A stretch of 16,144 bases of DNA from Saprospiraceae bacterium (GCA_016787375.1 JAEUUM010000222.1:1-16144), one strand, 5' to 3'; shown: positions 5,986 through 14,765, counted from the stretch's first letter. A program made the numbers and translations. Notes: generated from the sequence alone by a model not told the origin.

Positions 5986-8097
5986 TCAACTTTTCCTCAT
6001 TCCTTTTAATGCCTCTGCGACCGTCTTCTGAGGGAGTTCGCAAACTTTTTCCTTGCAGACGAATATCAAAGAATTTCCGGGTTGTACTTTTCCTTTTAAT
6101 AATTCCAATTTTCCTTCTGATTTACCACCAAGATAAATGGCATCAGGCAAATAATTTTTTTGCATTTCTGACCTCAAAACTTCGAAATTGTCTCCTGTAA
6201 TGGCAATTTCATAAGGTGTTTTTTGGACGAGATTAGCAAATTTTAACCATGAAGCATAAAATTCCGGACTTTGAGATCTATTTATTTCAGTACAAACCCT
6301 TGCCAAACTGTTTTTAGCTTTGGTTTTATAATCTTCATTGTAAAGTAAGTCTCCCAAAATATAAAGCGATTGAGACATAACCGCTGTTGATGCCGGAAGA
6401 TTGTTGTCTAGTGTCTCAATTTTCCTTGATATCAATTTCGAATTTGAGTCATCTGAAAAATAGAATGTTTGAGTGTTTGTGTCAAAAAAATGTTTAATAG
6501 CATAATCAGAGATCAATTTAGCTGAATTAAGATATTTCTCCTCAAAACTAACTTGATATAATGCTATTAATGCTTGAACTGAAAAAGCATAATCATCTAG
6601 AAATCCATTAATTGAAGCTTTACCATTTTTATAATTTCGAAAAAGTAAACCATCTTTTTGAATTACTTTTGATGCAATAAAGTCAAGGTTTTTTCTCGCT
6701 CTGTCCAAAAACTGCTTTTCACCGGTTGCAGTAAAGGCGTCAATATAAGCTTTGCTCATATAGGTGTTCCATGAAGTTAAAATTTTATCATCCCTTGTTG
6801 GAGGAATCCTTTTATCACGAGCGTTTTTAAGTATTGTATTGATTTGTATCAATTGCTCTGATAGTTTTTTTAAATCTACATGAAGTGCTTTGGCAGTTTT
6901 TTCAATATTTCTATCGACATATAGAACATTTTTTTCTTTTTCCCAATTACCTTTTTGAACAACATTATAATAGGTCTTGGCAGTTTTATTAAGAATTGGA
7001 TCGGGAATTAGCTGATCGATTTCCTGGGATTTCCAAGCGTAGTATTTTCCTTCTTCACCTTCGCTGTCTGCATCAAAAGAGGCATAAAAACCACCTTCTT
7101 TGTCACTCATTTTTAAGTCGATAAATTTCAAGGTTTCAATAATTCTGTTTTTATAGACCTCTTTTGAAGTGATCTTGTATGCATTTGAGAGCAAACTCAC
7201 AATACCTGCCTGGTCGTAAAGCATTTTCTCAAAATGCGGAATCCTCCATTTGTTATCCACTGTATATCTTGCAAATCCTCCCTCAATATGATCATATATT
7301 CCACCGTAAATAATATTATCCAAGGTTAGAAAAGCAGCTTTTGAAGCATCATTGTTATTGTAGTAATATTGACCTTGAAGCAAAAAATCAAATATTTCGG
7401 TACTTGGAAACTTTTGACTTGCAGCTAATTTACCGCCATAAACGGGATCAATTCTTCCAGCTATTTGAGATGTGATTTTTCCTAGCTCATCTCTGGAAAT
7501 TATGTTACCGATAACATTATCCCCCTTATGCATTTCTTTTATATATTCTGAAACCTGATTCGCATTTTTTTCAAGTTCGCCCGGATTTTCCTTTTTTAAT
7601 TCGTTAAACTTCTTTAAAACAGCAATCCATTGGTCTTTTGGGAAATAAGTTCCGACCCAAATTGGTTTTCCATCCGGCAAGGCAACAACATTTAACGGCC
7701 ATCCACAGCTTTCATTTGTCAATTGACAGGCAGTCATATAAATGTCATCTATGTCAGGTCTTTCTTCTCTATCCACTTTTATACTTACAAAAAGATCATT
7801 CATCACCTTGGCAACTGCAGTATCCGAAAAACATTCTTTTTCCATTACATGACACCAGTGACAAGATGAATATCCAATGCTAATAATTAACAATTTATTG
7901 TCATTTTGAGCCTTTTTAAGGGCCTCGTCTCCCCAAGGATACCAATCTACCGGATTGTGGGCGTGCTGAAGTAAGTATGGGCTGGATTCATGAATCAAAT
8001 GGTTTCCATCTGATCCGGTACCATTTGTTTGATTTCCTGTTTTACAACTAAAAATAAAAAAGCAAATCGAAAAAAGATGTAGGGAATATTTCTTCAT
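5986..8097 (-). CDS. Thioredoxin-domain (DUF255/YyaL-SSP411-type) lipoprotein
   Basis: The protein has the classic two-part layout of the DUF255 family (B. subtilis YyaL, animal SPATA20/SSP411). A thioredoxin-like domain lies at about 33-190, with SSCHWCHVM at 77-85 (redox pair Cys79/Cys82), KVDREERPDID at 107-117, CGWPLNVV at 131-138 and GTYFP at 149-153. A long alpha/alpha-barrel region resembling the N-acylglucosamine 2-epimerase/glycosidase toroid fills roughly 210-600. At 703 residues it is complete. The N-terminus is a lipoprotein signal with lipobox IFSC and lipidated Cys18, so the protein should face the periplasm, whereas many homologues lack an export signal. Its substrate is not known; redox and carbohydrate-related roles have both been suggested for the family. 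It is transcribed apart from YkuK, from a 95-nt divergent region. Confidence 0.9.
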   Translation of the reverse strand: MKKYSLHLFSICFFIFSCKTGNQTNGTGSDGNHLIHESSPYLLQHAHNPVDWYPWGDEALKKAQNDNKLLIISIGYSSCHWCHVMEKECFSDTAVAKVMNDLFVSIKVDREERPDIDDIYMTACQLTNESCGWPLNVVALPDGKPIWVGTYFPKDQWIAVLKKFNELKKENPGELEKNANQVSEYIKEMHKGDNVIGNIISRDELGKITSQIAGRIDPVYGGKLAASQKFPSTEIFDFLLQGQYYYNNNDASKAAFLTLDNIIYGGIYDHIEGGFARYTVDNKWRIPHFEKMLYDQAGIVSLLSNAYKITSKEVYKNRIIETLKFIDLKMSDKEGGFYASFDADSEGEEGKYYAWKSQEIDQLIPDPILNKTAKTYYNVVQKGNWEKEKNVLYVDRNIEKTAKALHVDLKKLSEQLIQINTILKNARDKRIPPTRDDKILTSWNTYMSKAYIDAFTATGEKQFLDRARKNLDFIASKVIQKDGLLFRNYKNGKASINGFLDDYAFSVQALIALYQVSFEEKYLNSAKLISDYAIKHFFDTNTQTFYFSDDSNSKLISRKIETLDNNLPASTAVMSQSLYILGDLLYNEDYKTKAKNSLARVCTEINRSQSPEFYASWLKFANLVQKTPYEIAITGDNFEVLRSEMQKNYLPDAIYLGGKSEGKLELLKGKVQPGNSLIFVCKEKVCELPQKTVAEALKGMRKS

Positions 8098-8150
8098 GGG
8101 ATAATTGTGATGAAGGTATTTTAAACAAAAAATAACGTAGCATTTATCAA

Positions 8151-8177
8151 TTTGTTGGTAATTGTTCTTTAATTTTA
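8151..8177 (+). promoter_or_regulatory. Possible promoter for the YkuK-like gene
   Basis: TTTG (8151-8154), a 15-nt spacer, and TAATTTTA (8170-8177) resemble the Bacteroidota TTTG/TAnnTTTG pair with one mismatch in the -7 element. It lies 15 nt before the ATG at 8193. The weak match makes this tentative. Confidence 0.28.
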
Positions 8178-8192
8178 AGCAAACAATTAGAT

Positions 8193-8663
8193 ATGTCTTG
8201 GCGAAGATTAAATGGAACCAAAATATCAGAACCAGTTGTTGAGGAAGTTGAAAGAACCATATTGGAGGAAACTGAGAATGGATACAAACTAAAAATTTGT
8301 ATTGGAACAGATTCTCAGGTTTTCAAAGACATGGTGGAGTTTGCTACTGTGATTGTTTTTCTCAGGGAAAAACGCGGAGGATTTATGTTCATAGAAAATT
8401 CATCGTTGAAACAAAAGCCAAGTCTGAAAGAAAGAATGATAATGGAAGTCGCCCGATCAGTTGACATAGCTTATCAATTGTGCCATGTTTTGGAAAAACA
8501 CAATGTTGCACTTGAGGTACATGCCGATATTAACACAGATTCAGAATTCAAATCAAACGTAGCTTTAAAAGAAGCAATGGGCTACATTAAAGGCATGGGA
8601 TTTATTTTTAAAGCAAAGCCCTATGCGTTTGCATCATCAACTGTCGCTGACAAGTTTGTCTGA
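8193..8663 (+). CDS. YkuK-like (DUF458) predicted RNase H-fold protein
   Basis: The 156-residue protein matches the YkuK/DUF458 family, predicted by fold to be RNase H-like; its biological role is not established. Visible family segments are IGTDSQ (37-42), a KERMIMEVARSV helix (79-90), HADIN (110-114) and KPYAFASSTVADK (142-154). Asp40, Glu85, Asp112 and Asp153 are placed as an RNase H acidic active site would be; that assignment is my inference from spacing. Length is close to B. subtilis YkuK (about 170) and the protein is complete. There is no signal peptide, so it is cytosolic. It begins the + strand series but is 97 nt upstream of the M16 gene, so co-transcription with it is uncertain. 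Confidence 0.82.
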   Translation: MSWRRLNGTKISEPVVEEVERTILEETENGYKLKICIGTDSQVFKDMVEFATVIVFLREKRGGFMFIENSSLKQKPSLKERMIMEVARSVDIAYQLCHVLEKHNVALEVHADINTDSEFKSNVALKEAMGYIKGMGFIFKAKPYAFASSTVADKFV

Positions 8664-8760
8664 TTTTAATTCGATTTTATCCAAAATTTTCAACCCTTAC
8701 TTCATTATATTGTTTATTTTCCATTAATTCGCACCTTAAAATTTTTACAATATTGTTATT

Positions 8761-10080
8761 ATGAAAAAAGTATTTTTCTCGTCACTGTTAATAAGTAGTT
8801 TTATGCTAGCAGCACAAAGTCCTAAAATAAAGTTTACTGAATATGATCTTCCGAATGGATTACATGTGATTTTGCACGAGGATCACAGCACACCTATAGT
8901 CGCAGTATCCATTATGTATCATGTAGGTTCAAAAAATGAAAATCCTGAGCGAACCGGATTTGCTCATTTTTTTGAACACCTGCTTTTTGAGGGTTCTACA
9001 AATATTCCGAGAGGTGAGTTTGCAAAAATTGTTGAACGATCGGGCGGAACACTGAATGCGAATACCTCAAACGACAGAACGTACTATTACGAAATTATGC
9101 CCTCAAATCACCTTGAAACAGCATTGTGGCTGGAATCTGAAAGATTGCTTCAAGCTAAAGTTGACAAAGTTGGTATTGAGACACAAAGATCGGTAGTTAA
9201 AGAAGAAAAGAGGCAAAGGGTTGATAACCAACCTTATGGAACCCTTATTGAAGAAATCATGAAAAGAGCTTACACCAATCACCCCTACAAGTGGATGACA
9301 ATCGGCTCTATGGAGCATCTTGATGCAGCATCCGAAGATGATTATGTAAATTTTTATAAAACATTTTATGTACCTAATAATGCTGTATTATCCATTGCGG
9401 GTGATCTAAACATTGAACAAACAAAAAAACTTATTGAGAAATATTTCGGCCCAATCCCAAAAGGAAAGAAACCAATTTATAGACCAGAGAGGGGAGATGT
9501 ACCTTTAACCTCAGAAGTACGTGACACCATATACGACAATATACAACTACCTGCTGTTGTGCAAGCTTACAGAATCCCATCAATAAAGGATGAAGATTTT
9601 TACGCCGTTAGAATGCTTAGTCAGCTTTTATCCAACGGTGAAAGCTCGAGGTTGTACAAGTCTCTGGTTGATGAACAACAAAAAGCGGTCTATATTGGTG
9701 CTTTTCCTTACCCATTGGAACATGACGGAGTATTTATTACATTCGGATTTGCTAACTTTGGTGGGGATCCAAATGCCCTTGAACAAAGCATGGATGACGT
9801 AATATTTAAAACCCAAACGGAATTAATACCTGAATTAGAATTTACAAAACTAAGAAACAGCATTGAAACAGAATTTGTTACCAGCAATGCATCAATGGCT
9901 GGCATAGCAGAAAGTCTGGCCAGCAAGTATACTTACTTTAAAAATACTTCTCTTGTCAACACTGAACTTGATAGTTATATGAAAGTTACAAGAGAAGACA
10001 TTAAAAGAGTTGCAAATCAATATTTTAACAAAAATAAAAGGGTAGTTTTATACTATTTACCTAAAATCAGCAGATCCTAA
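8761..10080 (+). CDS. M16 family zinc peptidase, catalytic subunit (secreted)
   Basis: This is an M16B (insulinase/mitochondrial processing peptidase-like) metalloprotease with the inverted zinc motif HFFEH: His69 and His73 bind zinc and Glu72 is the catalytic base. The third ligand is Glu148 or Glu149 in KEEKRQRVDN, about 75 residues downstream as the family requires. An N-terminal signal peptide with an AAQS cleavage region near residue 18 sends it to the periplasm. At 439 residues it has one N-terminal catalytic and one C-terminal inactive half, the size of a single subunit of a two-subunit enzyme. The next gene, 13 nt downstream, encodes the complementary non-catalytic partner. Expected activity is degradation of peptides or processing of small proteins in the periplasm; the substrate is unknown. 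Confidence 0.93.
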   Translation: MKKVFFSSLLISSFMLAAQSPKIKFTEYDLPNGLHVILHEDHSTPIVAVSIMYHVGSKNENPERTGFAHFFEHLLFEGSTNIPRGEFAKIVERSGGTLNANTSNDRTYYYEIMPSNHLETALWLESERLLQAKVDKVGIETQRSVVKEEKRQRVDNQPYGTLIEEIMKRAYTNHPYKWMTIGSMEHLDAASEDDYVNFYKTFYVPNNAVLSIAGDLNIEQTKKLIEKYFGPIPKGKKPIYRPERGDVPLTSEVRDTIYDNIQLPAVVQAYRIPSIKDEDFYAVRMLSQLLSNGESSRLYKSLVDEQQKAVYIGAFPYPLEHDGVFITFGFANFGGDPNALEQSMDDVIFKTQTELIPELEFTKLRNSIETEFVTSNASMAGIAESLASKYTYFKNTSLVNTELDSYMKVTREDIKRVANQYFNKNKRVVLYYLPKISRS

Positions 10081-10093
10081 CAATATATACAAA

Positions 10094-12226
10094 ATGAAAA
10101 ATACACCAATTACTTTTATACTCATTCTCTTAGTCAGTTTATTGGCAAGCTCTAAAACAAATGCTCAAAATAAACCAAAATCAAAAGCAAAACCGATGAC
10201 AGATTTCAGAAGTCAAATGCCAAAACCCGGACCGGCACCTGTAATACAAATCAGTGATTATACTGAGCATATTTTAAAAAATGGCTTGAAGGTTATCGTT
10301 GTAGAGAACCACAAACTACCAAGATTATCTTTTCAACTTTTCATAGACAATGATAACTTCCTCGAAAAAGATTCCAAAGGTTATGTAGCACTTGCAGGCA
10401 ACCTTATAGGAAAAGGTACAACTAAACGAACAAAAGCACAAATAGATGAAGATGTCGATTTCCTTGGAGCTTCATTTTCCGCAAATTCCAATGGATTCTA
10501 TGCTTCATCATTAACAAAACATACTGATAAGCTTCTTGAAATAGTATCAGACTGTGTGTTGAATCCAACTTTTCCTCAGGCTGAATTTGAAAAAGTTAAA
10601 AATCAAACCCTATCTGGTTTGCAACAAGAAAAAGACGATCCTAATACAATTGCAAGAAATGTTGCATCAGTTTTAAATTTTGGAGGTGACTACCCTTATG
10701 GTGAAAACACCACAGAAAAATCATTAAAGAATATTACCCTTCAGCAATGTATTGATTATTACCAGACGTATTTTAAACCAAACAATGCATATTTTATAGT
10801 TGTGGGTGATATTAAATCACAGGAAGCAATTTACTACGCTGAAAAGTATTTTGGAGGTTGGGCAGCAGGAAATGTACCAAAACATTCATTTGCAACTCCC
10901 AAACCAAATGTGCAGCCTACCGTCAATTTTGTAAACAAAGATGGAGCCGTACAGTCAGTAGTTAACATTACTTATCCAGTCGAATTGAAACCAGGTTCCG
11001 AGGATGCAATTAAGGTTTCGGTAATGAATAATATTCTAGGTGGAAGTGCTTTTACAGCGCGATTGTTTCAAAATTTAAGAGAAAAACATGCTTATACCTA
11101 TGGTGCCTACAGCAGCCTTGGCCCAGATAAATTGATTAGCAATTTTTCAGCAACAGCTTCAGTTAGAAATGAAGTGACCGATAGTGCTGTGACACAATTT
11201 TTATTCGAAATGAATAGAATTAAGTCTGAAAAAGTCACCGAGAATGAATTAACCACTATCAAAAATATGCTTGCAGGTAACTTTTCTAGATCACTCGAAA
11301 GTCCTCAAACCGTGGCAAATTTTGCATTGTCAACCATACGATTCAACCTGCCTAAAGATTATTACAAGAATTATCTTGCAAGGCTAGATGCAATTAATGC
11401 AGATGACGTGCTAAAAACAGCTCAAAAATATATTTTACCTGAAAAAGCAAACATAATTGTTGTTGGAAACAAAGATGAAGTCGCAGAGAAATTAAAAAGG
11501 TTTTCAAACGATAAAAAAGTTAATTTTTACAATGCCTTCGGTGAAAAAATCATTGAAAGTGCACCAGTGGATCTAAGCAAATTGAGCCCGGAGAACATTT
11601 TAAATGATTATCTTTCAGCTATCGGTGGAAATCAACAAATAAGTCAGATAAAAGATATTCACATTGTTTCTGAAACTACTTTTCAAGGTATGGCCCTGCA
11701 CACAGATAAATATGTAAAGTCACCGGATAAATTTGCCGAAAAAATGACAATGAATGGTATGGTTATGCAGGAGCAGGTTATCAACGGAACCAAAGGGATA
11801 CAAGGTCAAATGGGTCAACGGGAACCAATGGATGCTGAGACATTTAAGGCTACCCAAGAGGAATTGAATGTAATCTCACAACAAAAATATTTGGCTGATA
11901 AATACAATTTAAAACTAATAGGAACAGAATCAATAGACGGCAAAGATGCTTACAAAATTGAAGTAACTTTACCTTCCGGCGTTAAGAAGATTGAATACTA
12001 TGATGTGACATCAAAACTTAAATTAAGAGAAGTAAACTCTCAAAGTGCCGGAGAAAAAACAATTACAATGACAACAGATTACTCAGATTACAGAGCCGTA
12101 AATGGTGTTATGTTGCCATACAAATCAACAATTACAGGTGGTATGATGCCTATGCCAATAGAAATGATTGTAAAAACAATTGATATTAATAAGGGTGTTG
12201 AAGATTCAATATTTAAAATAGATTAA
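10094..12226 (+). CDS. Non-catalytic M16 partner with C-terminal lipoprotein-carrier-like domain
   Basis: The 710-residue protein has a signal peptide (cleavage near NAQ, 23-25) and an M16 two-domain body at about 55-475. Where the partner has HFFEH it reads ALAGN (99-103), so all three zinc/catalytic positions are lost. It keeps the C-terminal-domain signature FQNLREKHAYTYGAYS, with Arg329 and a tyrosine at 334 or 336, the Arg/Tyr pair that non-catalytic M16 subunits provide for substrate binding in heterodimers such as Sphingomonas Sph2681/Sph2682. Residues about 500-710 form a separate beta-rich region with methionine-rich patches. Its motifs (YVKSPDKFAEKMTMNG, GKDAYKIEVTLPSG, EYYDVTSKLKLRE) resemble LolA/lipoprotein-sorting domains; that fold call is by pattern only. 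It is 13 nt after the catalytic subunit and 6 nt before the asparaginase-like gene, consistent with one operon. Confidence 0.9.
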   Translation: MKNTPITFILILLVSLLASSKTNAQNKPKSKAKPMTDFRSQMPKPGPAPVIQISDYTEHILKNGLKVIVVENHKLPRLSFQLFIDNDNFLEKDSKGYVALAGNLIGKGTTKRTKAQIDEDVDFLGASFSANSNGFYASSLTKHTDKLLEIVSDCVLNPTFPQAEFEKVKNQTLSGLQQEKDDPNTIARNVASVLNFGGDYPYGENTTEKSLKNITLQQCIDYYQTYFKPNNAYFIVVGDIKSQEAIYYAEKYFGGWAAGNVPKHSFATPKPNVQPTVNFVNKDGAVQSVVNITYPVELKPGSEDAIKVSVMNNILGGSAFTARLFQNLREKHAYTYGAYSSLGPDKLISNFSATASVRNEVTDSAVTQFLFEMNRIKSEKVTENELTTIKNMLAGNFSRSLESPQTVANFALSTIRFNLPKDYYKNYLARLDAINADDVLKTAQKYILPEKANIIVVGNKDEVAEKLKRFSNDKKVNFYNAFGEKIIESAPVDLSKLSPENILNDYLSAIGGNQQISQIKDIHIVSETTFQGMALHTDKYVKSPDKFAEKMTMNGMVMQEQVINGTKGIQGQMGQREPMDAETFKATQEELNVISQQKYLADKYNLKLIGTESIDGKDAYKIEVTLPSGVKKIEYYDVTSKLKLREVNSQSAGEKTITMTTDYSDYRAVNGVMLPYKSTITGGMMPMPIEMIVKTIDINKGVEDSIFKID

Positions 12227-12232
12227 TTACAA

Positions 12233-12724
12233 ATGATTCAAGTCTATATTACCGGTGGTACGTTTGACAAAGAGTACAATTTTATTAATGGTGAGTTATA
12301 CTTCAAAGACACACATCTACCCGACATGTTTAGGTTGGGTAGGTGTACTCTTGACATAGATGTAAAGACGCTCATGATGGTTGACTCGTTGGAGATGACC
12401 GAGGATGACCGCGAAATTATACTTCACAAATGCATTAAATGTCAGAGTGAACAGATCATTTTGACACACGGAACAGACACAATGGTTTTAACTGCCGAGT
12501 ACCTTGCAAAAGCAAAATTAAATAAAACAATTATTTTAACGGGTGCCATGGTGCCTTATGCATTCGGAACAAGCTCTGATGGTTTTTTTAATTTGGGAAG
12601 CGCATTGGCTTTTGTTCAGTCTTTACCTAATGGCGTTTATATCGCTATGAATGGTAGATATTTTAATTGGAACAACGTCAAAAAAAATAAAAAGACAGGT
12701 TTCTTTGAAGAGTTGGATTCTTAA
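12233..12724 (+). CDS. Single-domain asparaginase-like protein
   Basis: The protein corresponds only to the N-terminal domain of L-asparaginase: ITGGTFDK (6-13, Thr10 at the nucleophile position), VDS (50-52), LTHGTDTM (77-84, Thr81/Asp82 at the second catalytic position), ILTGAMVPY (101-109) and SSDGFFNLG (114-122). The end, NNVKKN around Lys150, occupies the place of the catalytic lysine region. Full asparaginases are about 330 residues with a C-terminal domain that completes the dimer active site; here translation stops cleanly at 163 residues. Similar short asparaginase-domain proteins are known, so this is probably a real family and not a truncation. Whether it hydrolyses asparagine is unknown. 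There is no signal peptide, so it is cytosolic. Its start lies 6 nt after the M16 partner stop. Confidence 0.85.
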   Translation: MIQVYITGGTFDKEYNFINGELYFKDTHLPDMFRLGRCTLDIDVKTLMMVDSLEMTEDDREIILHKCIKCQSEQIILTHGTDTMVLTAEYLAKAKLNKTIILTGAMVPYAFGTSSDGFFNLGSALAFVQSLPNGVYIAMNGRYFNWNNVKKNKKTGFFEELDS

Positions 12725-12740
12725 TTAAAATTTCAAATTT

Positions 12741-12971
12741 ATGAATCAAGATACATTGGGTTTACTTCTTGAGTTATTAATCACAATTATTTGTCTGACA
12801 TTATTTTTATTGTTAAGCGGTAAACTCAAGGCAAAAAACACTAAAATTAATCAATTTATTAATAACATCAATCAAAGTAAGTCGCCATTGATAAAATATA
12901 TGACCTTGATCTTAGGTATTTTGATGTTGATTAATTTTCTTCTCCATTTGGTAGCTTTAATAAATAACTAA
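12741..12971 (+). CDS. Small two-helix membrane protein, function unknown
   Basis: A 76-residue protein begins with ATG 16 nt after the asparaginase-like stop. It has two hydrophobic segments, about 7-26 (rich in L, I and T) and about 53-73 (L, I, M and V), separated by a basic, asparagine-rich loop at 27-50. With lysines in that loop, the positive-inside rule puts the loop in the cytoplasm and both ends outside. I do not recognise the family. Spacing suggests it is the last gene of the M16 operon. Support is the clean hydrophobic pattern and tight linkage; a chance frame remains possible but unlikely. Confidence 0.65.
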   Translation: MNQDTLGLLLELLITIICLTLFLLLSGKLKAKNTKINQFINNINQSKSPLIKYMTLILGILMLINFLLHLVALINN

Positions 12972-13034
12972 TTCACCTTTCTACCTTAAAAAATCTTATT
13001 TCATCAACTCTACAGTATGTTTGTTAATCTATTT

Positions 13035-13067
13035 AAGTGTTTGAAAATGTGGACATTTGATTCACTT
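13035..13067. promoter_or_regulatory. Nested dyad in the gap before the CotH-like pair
   Basis: The 180-nt gap at 12972-13151 contains AAATGT-GG-ACATTT (13045-13058) flanked by outer arms AAGTG (13035-13039) and CACTT (13063-13067). No T-run follows, so it is a poor terminator. It could be an operator or leader structure upstream of the CotH-like genes, about 85 nt before their start. A one-mismatch -7-like TAATATTG follows at 13126-13133. Confidence 0.35.
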
Positions 13068-13151
13068 CATTAAAATTAACATATCAATTCATCAATCTTT
13101 TTCTGAATAAAGACTATATTTTTCGTAATATTGCCACTCAATTTATTACTT

Positions 13152-14765
13152 ATGAAACTATTTCAATTCGTATTTCTGTTTGTAATGTCATATTCATTGA
13201 CAGCTCAAAGCACCGAAAAGGATTTATTTGATATCAATCACATTTCAGAAATAAAGTTAACCATAAAGCAAAATAAATACGAAAGTATTCTCGACTCAAT
13301 GAAAATATACGGTGAGGGAATGATCGTAGGGGATATTTCAATTGACGGTAAACTGTTAAAGGATGTTGGAATAAGATATAGAGGGAATTCTTCCTATGGT
13401 TTTGGCAACAAACGAAATCCATGGCATATAAAGCTCGACTACATTAATAAAAGCCAAAAATATCAAGATATTACGTCTTTAAAGTTATCCAATGCACTCC
13501 GTGACCCGTCAATGGTGCGTGAAGTATTGGGCTTTGAGATTGCAAGAAAATTTATGATAGCACCTAGATGCAATTATACAAAATTGTATGTCAACAACAA
13601 ATATATAGGTCTGTATGTAAACGTAGAGTCGATTGACAAGAATTTTATTGAAAAGAATAATGCAAATAAGGATAATACTTTTTTTAAATGTAGCCCTGAA
13701 TTAGAAACCAAATCGAATCCGGGTTGTAAAAACAAAATATATGCTTCATTGATTTATGAACCGGACGCAAATTGTTTTTTACCAAATTATACCTTACTCT
13801 CTGAATCTGGTTGGGATGAACTAATTGAACTGACAAGAGTGCTTGAACAAGAGCCGGCAAAAATTAGTTCAATACTTGATATTGATCAAACGCTATGGAT
13901 GTTGGCTTTTAATAATGTTTTTGTCAATTTGTCCAGCTACTCAGGTAAGATTAGTCAAAACTATTACCTCTATAAAAACAATTTTGGAAAATTTGTTCCA
14001 GTAATCTGGGATCTAAATCTTGCGTTTGGAAGTTTCAAGAACGCTGGTGTAATTGCCAAAGATCTCGACTTGAAGCAACTTCAGGAGCTTGACCCGCTAA
14101 TGCACATCGACAATACATATAAGCCGCTTATTAGTAAATTGTTAAGTATCAAAGAATTTAGGTTTATGTACCTTGCACATATTCGTCAACTCTACGAAGA
14201 TATCGTAATTTCAGATTACCTTGAGAAACGTGCAGGTGAACTTCAAAAAATGATTAGGAAGCCATACCTTGACGACCCAAACAAAGAATACTCGGTTATT
14301 GATTTTGATAAAAGCTTAACTGCAACCGTAGGTACAAAATCTAAGATACCCGGAATATTGGAACTTATGGATAAAAGGCTAAAATATCTCAGAAAAAATG
14401 AGCAACTAAAAGCCTTACCATCTGATGTAACCAAAATATCATACCGGACAAGGGCACTATATGGTGCTGAACAGATTAAAACTTTCCACATAACAGCTGA
14501 TGTCAATAATTTTCCAAAAAAATTAATCATATATTACAGACCAAATAGCTCCCAAGAATACAAAACAGCTTTAATGTTTGATGATGGTACGAATGGTGAC
14601 GAGGTAGCTAATGACAGCAGGTACACCATTGATATTGATCCAATGGGAAAGTTTGATACATTGCAATATTATATTCAAACTGAAAATTCCGGTACGATCG
14701 GTTTTTATCCTACTACATATGTAAACCAACCAGCAAAAATTTCATTGGCTGAAATGAATAAATAA
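13152..14765 (+). CDS. Secreted CotH-like kinase family protein (first of tandem pair)
   Basis: CotH-family proteins have an atypical protein kinase fold; Bacillus spore-coat CotH phosphorylates coat proteins, and Bacteroidota members are usually exported. The 537-residue protein has a signal peptide (cleavage near TAQ, 17-19), so the ATG at 13152 is preferred to an upstream in-frame TTG at 13131, which would put extra residues before it. Family landmarks are GIRYRGNSS (73-81), LKLSNALRDPSMVRE (110-124), YIGLYVNVESID (151-162) and VIWDLNLAFG (284-293), whose Asp287 is the likely metal-binding residue. Cys180, Cys192 and Cys208 lie in a loop between the two halves of the kinase fold. The C-terminal region (about 425-530) is a beta-sandwich-like domain with DDGTNGDEVANDSRY, typical of the Ig-like segment following CotH domains. 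The next CotH-like gene starts 5 nt downstream. Confidence 0.87.
   Translation: MKLFQFVFLFVMSYSLTAQSTEKDLFDINHISEIKLTIKQNKYESILDSMKIYGEGMIVGDISIDGKLLKDVGIRYRGNSSYGFGNKRNPWHIKLDYINKSQKYQDITSLKLSNALRDPSMVREVLGFEIARKFMIAPRCNYTKLYVNNKYIGLYVNVESIDKNFIEKNNANKDNTFFKCSPELETKSNPGCKNKIYASLIYEPDANCFLPNYTLLSESGWDELIELTRVLEQEPAKISSILDIDQTLWMLAFNNVFVNLSSYSGKISQNYYLYKNNFGKFVPVIWDLNLAFGSFKNAGVIAKDLDLKQLQELDPLMHIDNTYKPLISKLLSIKEFRFMYLAHIRQLYEDIVISDYLEKRAGELQKMIRKPYLDDPNKEYSVIDFDKSLTATVGTKSKIPGILELMDKRLKYLRKNEQLKALPSDVTKISYRTRALYGAEQIKTFHITADVNNFPKKLIIYYRPNSSQEYKTALMFDDGTNGDEVANDSRYTIDIDPMGKFDTLQYYIQTENSGTIGFYPTTYVNQPAKISLAEMNK

Noticed and set aside
12720..12724. Asparaginase-like gene as a truncated pseudogene
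   Set aside because: The domain ends at its natural boundary, key residues are kept, and another gene follows closely; short asparaginase-domain proteins are known elsewhere.
13131..13133. TTG start for the first CotH-like protein
   Set aside because: The ATG at 13152 gives a standard signal peptide; the extra seven residues would only lengthen it, and TTG starts are uncommon.
14243..14530. 95-codon minus-strand frame within the first CotH-like gene
   Set aside because: Antisense shadow; the + strand carries the conserved kinase family sequence throughout.
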